From Paenibacillus_AP thailandensis (GTDB lineage: Bacteria; Bacillota; Bacilli; Paenibacillales; Paenibacillaceae): a DNA stretch of 64,000 nucleotides. A program made the position numbers and the translations under genes. Positions 59,707 to 64,000 of this stretch are shown here, piece by piece. The stretch spans positions 1 to 64,000 of the forward strand of contig NZ_JBHUMY010000008.1 of assembly GCF_042685365.1 (NCBI RefSeq). The letters are read 5' to 3'. Each line of letters starts with the position of its first letter. Within the stretch, counting starts at the first letter, position 1. Under the pieces are notes generated by a model that was not told the DNA's origin, did no database searches, and saw only the letters and a program-made list of their open reading frames with translations.

Positions 59707-61197
59707 ATGACAAACCGTTTGACGATTAACGCCGATTCCTCAGCAGGTCAAATTAGCCGCCATATTTACGGCCATTTCTCCGAGCACTTGGGACGGTGCA
59801 TTTACGAGGGCTTCTGGGTAGGCGAGGACTCCCCGATTCCGAATACGAAAGGGATCCGCAACGACGTCGTGCAAGCGCTCAAAAAGCTGAACATCCCGAA
59901 CCTGCGCTGGCCGGGAGGCTGCTTCGCAGACGAATACCATTGGAAGGACGGCATCGGCCCTCGCGAGAACCGCAAGCGGATGATTAACACGCATTGGGGC
60001 GGCGTCGTGGAGAACAACCATTTCGGCACGCACGAGTTTATGGAGCTGTGCGAATTGCTGGAGTGCGAGCCTTACATTTCGGGCAACGTAGGCAGCGGCA
60101 CCGTCCAAGAAATGTCCGAGTGGGTCGAATATATGACGTTCGACGGCGTATCGCCGATGGCGGAGCTGCGCAAGGAGAACGGCCGCGAGAAGCCATGGAA
60201 CTTGAAATTTTTCGGTGTGGGCAACGAAAACTGGGGCTGCGGCGGCAATATGCGCCCGCAATATTATGCGGATCTGTACCGCCGCTATCAGACGTTCGTC
60301 CGCAACTACGGCGACAACAAAATTTTCAAAATCGCATGCGGTCCTAACGTCGACGATTACGCATGGATGGAAACGGTCATGCGCGACGCGCACCGGTTTA
60401 TGGACGGCATCAGCCTGCACTACTATACTTTCCCGGGCTCTTGGGAGAACAAAGGACCGGCAACCGGCTTTACCGAAGAGTTCTGGTTCTCTACGCTGCA
60501 TAATGCGCTTCGGATGGACGAGCTTATTACGCGCCACTCCGCGATTATGGACCAATACGATCCGGAGAAGCGTATTGCGCTTGTCGTAGACGAATGGGGC
60601 ACTTGGTACGACGTGGAACCGGGCACGAATCCGGGCTTCCTGTACCAGCAGAACACGATTCGCGACGCATTGGTGGCGGGCATTACGCTTAACATATTCC
60701 ATCAGCATTGCGACCGCGTCCGAATCGCGAACCTGGCGCAAATCGTCAACGTACTGCAGTCGGTCATTCTGACCGAAGGCGAAAAAATGCTGCTTACCCC
60801 TACTTACCATGTATTCGACATGTATAAGGTGCATCAGGATGCGCAGCTGCTTCAAACAAGCCTGCAAAGCGAAAATTACGAGATGAACGGCAAATCGGTG
60901 GAACGGGTATCGGCTTCCGCTTCGGTGGACGCGCAAGGCCGCATCCATGTCAGCCTTTGCAACCTGGATCACTCCGGCGCAGCCGACGTCGAGATCGACG
61001 TGCGCGGCCTTGCCGGAAGCAAGCTGAACGTAAGCGGGACGACGTTGACGGCTGGGGCCATCGATGCGCATAATACGTTCGGCAATCCGGACAACGTGAC
61101 GCCGCAAGCTTTCACCGCGTTTGAGCTGAACGGCTCGTCCATTCGCGCGAAGCTTGCTCCGATGTCGGTAACGGTGCTCGAGCTCGCGCAGGCGTAA
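59707..61197 (+). CDS. abfA: GH51 alpha-N-arabinofuranosidase
   Basis: 496 residues. ATG 59707 is seven bases from GGAGG and preferred to ATG 59704. GH51 retaining enzyme with acid/base Glu in FFGVGNENWGCGG and nucleophile Glu in ALVVDEWGTWY; also NLRWPGGCFADEYHW and HYYTFPGSW. No signal peptide, so it acts in the cytoplasm on imported arabino-oligosaccharides. Convergent with an ABC importer at 61610-64000 that could supply its substrate, as AbfA and AraNPQ do in B. subtilis. Confidence 0.96.
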   Translation: MTNRLTINADSSAGQISRHIYGHFSEHLGRCIYEGFWVGEDSPIPNTKGIRNDVVQALKKLNIPNLRWPGGCFADEYHWKDGIGPRENRKRMINTHWGGVVENNHFGTHEFMELCELLECEPYISGNVGSGTVQEMSEWVEYMTFDGVSPMAELRKENGREKPWNLKFFGVGNENWGCGGNMRPQYYADLYRRYQTFVRNYGDNKIFKIACGPNVDDYAWMETVMRDAHRFMDGISLHYYTFPGSWENKGPATGFTEEFWFSTLHNALRMDELITRHSAIMDQYDPEKRIALVVDEWGTWYDVEPGTNPGFLYQQNTIRDALVAGITLNIFHQHCDRVRIANLAQIVNVLQSVILTEGEKMLLTPTYHVFDMYKVHQDAQLLQTSLQSENYEMNGKSVERVSASASVDAQGRIHVSLCNLDHSGAADVEIDVRGLAGSKLNVSGTTLTAGAIDAHNTFGNPDNVTPQAFTAFELNGSSIRAKLAPMSVTVLELAQA

Positions 61198-61206
61198 ACG
61201 AAGGCC

Positions 61207-61482
61207 ATGAGCGACGTTCGTGGATGCAAAGGGTGCCGGGACGACTACCGGGTAACCGACGAGCAGATCAGCCGGATTTTGCAAGCGCCTATGTTCCGTT
61301 CCCCGGAGCATAGCGTAAGCGACGACGTTTATGAACGGCGGCTTGCCGCATGCGGCGCTTGCGACAAGCTCATGAACGGCACGACCTGCACGGTATGCGG
61401 ATGCATCGTGCAGGTCGCCGCCAAGCTGAAGGAACGAAGCTGCCCGCGTCCCGGGGGCGACCGGTGGCTTGCGATCTCCTAA
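61207..61482 (+). CDS. Small Cys-rich protein, DUF6171-like
   Basis: 91 residues with CKGC, ACGAC and CTVCGC cysteine pairs, likely two zinc- or metal-binding sites. Starts 9 bp after the abfA stop behind a weak GAAGG. Probably co-transcribed with abfA. Function unknown. Confidence 0.7.
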   Translation: MSDVRGCKGCRDDYRVTDEQISRILQAPMFRSPEHSVSDDVYERRLAACGACDKLMNGTTCTVCGCIVQVAAKLKERSCPRPGGDRWLAIS

Positions 61483-61527
61483 AAGCGTCAGCGACAAGAG
61501 CATGACTGCAAAATAACGAGCAAAAAG

Positions 61528-61561
61528 AAAAATCCTTTTCCGCATGAGGAAAAGGATTTTT
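61528..61561. terminator. Terminator between convergent genes
   Basis: Arms AAAAATCCTTTTCC and GGAAAAGGATTTTT. Confidence 0.9.
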
Positions 61562-61609
61562 CTGCACAAGCATAATGAACTGCCTTTTTCGAGCCGGCAA
61601 AGCTTGCAT

Positions 61610-62464
61610 TTAGCCTTTAATGCCCGAATTCAAATTAATCGACGAAAGGAAATGCTTTTGCGCAAACAAGAACAGGACAAGCGTCGGAATAATGGCGAGC
61701 ATGGCCGAGCCCATCAACTGGCCGATCATCCGGTAGTTGCCGTAAATGTCTTGAAGCAGAAGCAAGCCGGCCGTTACAGGCATTTTATTGACATCCGTAT
61801 AGACGATAACCGGCCACAGAAAGTCGTTCCAGGAGCCGACAAACGAAAACAAGCCGCATACGATAAGAACGGGCTTGATCAGAGGCAAAATAACGGAGAA
61901 ATAAATGCGGAAATCCCCTGCCCCGTCAACGCGCGCCGATTCGTCCAATTCGCCGGGAATCCCCTTCATGAACTGCCGCACCAAAAAGATATTGCCCATC
62001 CCTGCAAGGCCCGGAATGATCATCGCCAGCGACGTGTTTACCCAGCCCAAGGCGTCAATGATTTTATAAGAAGGAATCAAGTTGACGACGCCCGGAAAAA
62101 AAGAAATGCCGAGCAGCGTAAAAAATAACGTATCTCTTCCTTTAAAGTTCATCCGCGAATAGCCGTAGCCGGTAATCGAAATAACGACGACGACAAGCGC
62201 CGTATGCAAAATGGCGATAAACAGCGAGTTCCCGAGCCAGCGAAGAATCGGAGCCGTAGACGTATTTTGCAAGATCGCGGTGTAGTTATCGAAAATCCAG
62301 TTCGCCGGAAGCAGTCTGAATCCGGAAGTGACAACCTCCGTCTGGGAACGGAACGAGGTCGAAAAACCGAACAACACGGGAATAACCCAAGCAAAACATA
62401 ATACGATCAAAAATAAATAAGCTAATATTTGCGATAGGCTTATTTTTTTCAGCAATGGAAGCAC
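61610..62464 (-). CDS. Carbohydrate ABC transporter permease, AraQ/MalG type
   Basis: 284 residues, six spans. EAA loop GELDESARVDGAGDFRIYFSVILPLIKPV and C-terminal HFLSSINLNSGIKG. Third gene after a binding protein and an AraP-like permease. Position opposite a GH51 gene suggests arabino-oligosaccharide uptake, as inference. Confidence 0.93.
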   Translation of the reverse strand: MLPLLKKISLSQILAYLFLIVLCFAWVIPVLFGFSTSFRSQTEVVTSGFRLLPANWIFDNYTAILQNTSTAPILRWLGNSLFIAILHTALVVVVISITGYGYSRMNFKGRDTLFFTLLGISFFPGVVNLIPSYKIIDALGWVNTSLAMIIPGLAGMGNIFLVRQFMKGIPGELDESARVDGAGDFRIYFSVILPLIKPVLIVCGLFSFVGSWNDFLWPVIVYTDVNKMPVTAGLLLLQDIYGNYRMIGQLMGSAMLAIIPTLVLFLFAQKHFLSSINLNSGIKG

Positions 62465-62494
62465 CTGCCCTTTCGTTTCCGTTTCATCGCAAAT

Positions 62495-63370
62495 CTAGGA
62501 TGCGTTTCGGTTCATGAAGTAATATTGGAATGCCGAAATAATCAAAATGACGAGACCGAGCAATACCGCCATGGCGGACGCCATCCCCGCAATCGATTCG
62601 CCGTTGCCGAACGCCAATTGCCGGATGTACATCATCAACACATGCGTGCTTTGTCGCGGTCCCCCGTCCGTCATCATCAGCGGCTGGCCGAAGACGTTGA
62701 ACGACGCTCCCGTCGTCATGACGAACGTATAGATAAGCGGAAAACGGATAGAAGGCAAGGTAATGCTGAAAAATTTACGGACCGAACCCGCGCCGTCAAG
62801 GCTGGCCGCTTCGTACAAGTCCTGGGCTACGCCGTTGATCGAAGCGCGGTAAATGATCATGTTGCCGCCGACGCCGCCCCATACCGTAACGACGACGATA
62901 ATGATCCACGCGTACGGCTGATTGGCCGCCCAAGCGACGGTAGAACCAAACACGTTGCCCGTGATGCCCAATTGCTTATTGAAAATAAGCGCCCAAATAA
63001 GCGCAGCCGCCGAAATCGAAATAAGTCCCGGAATGTACAGGATCGATTGCATCAATCCTTTCATCTTCACCTTCTTATGTTCAAGAGCGACCGCAATGAG
63101 AAGAGGAAGCACGATCAAAAGCGGGACCGTAAACAATACGAATAAAAACGTATTTTTGAGCCCTCTCCAAAATTGCGTGTAAAACGTCGAATCTTTATCG
63201 AATAAAATCGTTTTATAGTTGTCCAGACCGACCCAGGTCGGGTCGTTAATCAGATTCCATTGCGTAAAAGAAGCGTAAATGCCGTATATCGTCGGCAGCA
63301 AAATGAAGACAATAAATAGGATCAAGTGGGGACCTACAAACAAATAAGGCGTAAACAGCTTCTTATTCAT
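62495..63370 (-). CDS. Carbohydrate ABC transporter permease, AraP/MalF type
   Basis: 291 residues, six spans. N-terminal LFTPYLFVGPHLILFIVFILLPTIYGIYASF; EAA loop AQDLYEAASLDGAGSVRKFFSITLPSIRFPL. Separated from the binding-protein gene by a strong hairpin and from the next permease by 30 bp. Confidence 0.93.
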   Translation of the reverse strand: MNKKLFTPYLFVGPHLILFIVFILLPTIYGIYASFTQWNLINDPTWVGLDNYKTILFDKDSTFYTQFWRGLKNTFLFVLFTVPLLIVLPLLIAVALEHKKVKMKGLMQSILYIPGLISISAAALIWALIFNKQLGITGNVFGSTVAWAANQPYAWIIIVVVTVWGGVGGNMIIYRASINGVAQDLYEAASLDGAGSVRKFFSITLPSIRFPLIYTFVMTTGASFNVFGQPLMMTDGGPRQSTHVLMMYIRQLAFGNGESIAGMASAMAVLLGLVILIISAFQYYFMNRNAS

Positions 63371-63392
63371 AGCATTTTAATTCTCCTTTTGG

Positions 63393-63428
63393 AAAAGTAA
63401 TGTGCCATATCCATGGCACATTACTTTT
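63393..63428 (-). promoter_or_regulatory. Intercistronic hairpin after the binding-protein gene
   Basis: Perfect 16-bp stem (AAAAGTAATGTGCCAT and its inverse) around a 4-nt loop. It stands where an expression step-down between binding protein and permeases is expected, as at 40082-40113. Confidence 0.8.
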
Positions 63429-63452
63429 TTTCTGGCTATTCAATTCGCCGGA

Positions 63453-64000
63453 TTATTGCGCCCCTTGGTTCGCTTCGGCAACTTTGTCTTCGACGAACTT
63501 CTGCATCGTCTGCAGCGTTTCGTCGATATCCACATTGCCGCGTACGATATCGGCGGCATAAGTGTCTACGGCTTCAGCGATATACGGATAGTATTCATAC
63601 GTGTAAATATAAAGCGATTTCGTTTCTTGCTCGTTGGACGTAAAGAACGATTGCATATATTGCTGATAGTCCGGGCTTTCGTTGACTTGCTTACTCGCTA
63701 CGATCTGGCCGGCTTTCGCCCATTCGAGCGAGTGCTGGCGAATGAATTCCAGGAATTGGCCGATGCCCGCTTCTTTCTCGTCCGAACGTTTCTCGTTGTT
63801 GAACATTGCGAACAAGTGGGAAGAAGCGCGGTTTGTAAATTTATCCGGCGTCGTGGAATAAATGTTCGTAACGCCGAAGTTCAAGCCTTCTACCGCCGAG
63901 TGCGCCGTCGACGTCCACGTGCCGTCCGTAGAGAACAATACGTTTCCGTCCTGGAACATCAGGTAACCGTCTTCGCCGAACGGCGTCATCAAGCCGGCGT
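63453..64000 (-). CDS. Sugar ABC transporter solute-binding protein, C-terminal part (5' end outside window)
   Basis: Open from the window edge (first complete codon ends at 63998) to the stop at 63453, about 181 residues. Extracellular binding protein family 1 C-terminal half (MFQDGNVLFSTDGTWTS; NFGVTNIYST; FLEFIRQHSLEWAKAGQIVAS; YYPYIAEAVDTYAADIVRGNVDIDETLQTMQKFVEDKV). First gene of the third sugar importer operon in the window. N-terminal lipobox not visible. Confidence 0.9.
   Translation of the reverse strand, partial: AGLMTPFGEDGYLMFQDGNVLFSTDGTWTSTAHSAVEGLNFGVTNIYSTTPDKFTNRASSHLFAMFNNEKRSDEKEAGIGQFLEFIRQHSLEWAKAGQIVASKQVNESPDYQQYMQSFFTSNEQETKSLYIYTYEYYPYIAEAVDTYAADIVRGNVDIDETLQTMQKFVEDKVAEANQGAQ

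Noticed and set aside
59740..61569. 609-residue open frame antisense to abfA
   Set aside because: Low stop density in high-GC DNA opposite a clear GH51 gene; it also crosses the small Cys-rich gene and a terminator and lacks any recognisable domain.

Overview
The window looks like chromosome of a Gram-positive, endospore-forming member of the Paenibacillaceae (Paenibacillus or Cohnella type). The support is moderately high GC, strong AGGAGG-type ribosome sites, CcpA-type cre boxes, a YhcN/YlaJ-family sporulation lipoprotein, a caa3 oxidase, B. subtilis-like Glp and Xyl control, and several sugar ABC importers paired with LytS/YesM-type kinases and AraC-type response regulators. No tRNA, rRNA, phage, IS transposase or CRISPR array was seen.

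Layout. 1-1.4 kb: 3' end of an Ala/Ser/Gly repeat protein and an unknown acidic protein. 1.7-4.4 kb: a PAS-XRE regulator convergent with a chemoreceptor. 4.6-8.9 kb: glycerol catabolism (glpP-glpK-glpD) with leader hairpins suited to GlpP antitermination and a 66-bp triple repeat between glpP and glpK. 9.1-16.9 kb: sugar importer (permease, permease, binding protein) under two perfect cre sites, preceded by a lacI-kinase-response-regulator operon. 17.3-21.5 kb: xylB and xylA, divergent from xylR across a xyl operator. 21.6-28.8 kb: housekeeping and small accessory genes, including a DUF2087/GIY-YIG/GNAT operon, an Fsr-like exporter and a lactonase. 28.9-30.5 kb: a LytTR-like protein behind a cre box, and galM. 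30.7-34.2 kb: a Tat-signal small subunit, a GMC dehydrogenase, tatC and a 58-residue tatA as one operon.

34.4-38.0 kb: quinone/electrophile-response cluster (MhqD-, MhqO- and MhqR-like) with two copies of one palindromic operator, plus an acyl-CoA-dehydrogenase-like enzyme. 38.1-44.2 kb: second two-component and sugar ABC cluster, ending in a 31-residue membrane peptide. 44.4-47.4 kb: aldo/keto reductase with a MerR-type promoter, and a zinc alcohol dehydrogenase divergent from a TetR regulator. 47.5-51.9 kb: GntR-controlled ABC exporter operon with a 36-bp operator. 52.0-57.5 kb: ctaCDEFG plus a DUF420 (CtaM-like) gene. 57.8-58.6 kb: sporulation lipoprotein. 58.6-59.7 kb: non-coding stretch holding a possible structured RNA. 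59.7-64 kb: GH51 arabinofuranosidase, a small Cys-rich protein, and a third sugar ABC importer running off the end.

The main theme is uptake and catabolism of plant-derived pentoses and other sugars under carbon catabolite control, with glycerol use, extracytoplasmic sugar oxidation and aldehyde/quinone detoxification. Starts were moved to internal codons wherever a ribosome site decided it. Everything rests on reading the sequence; no searches were run.
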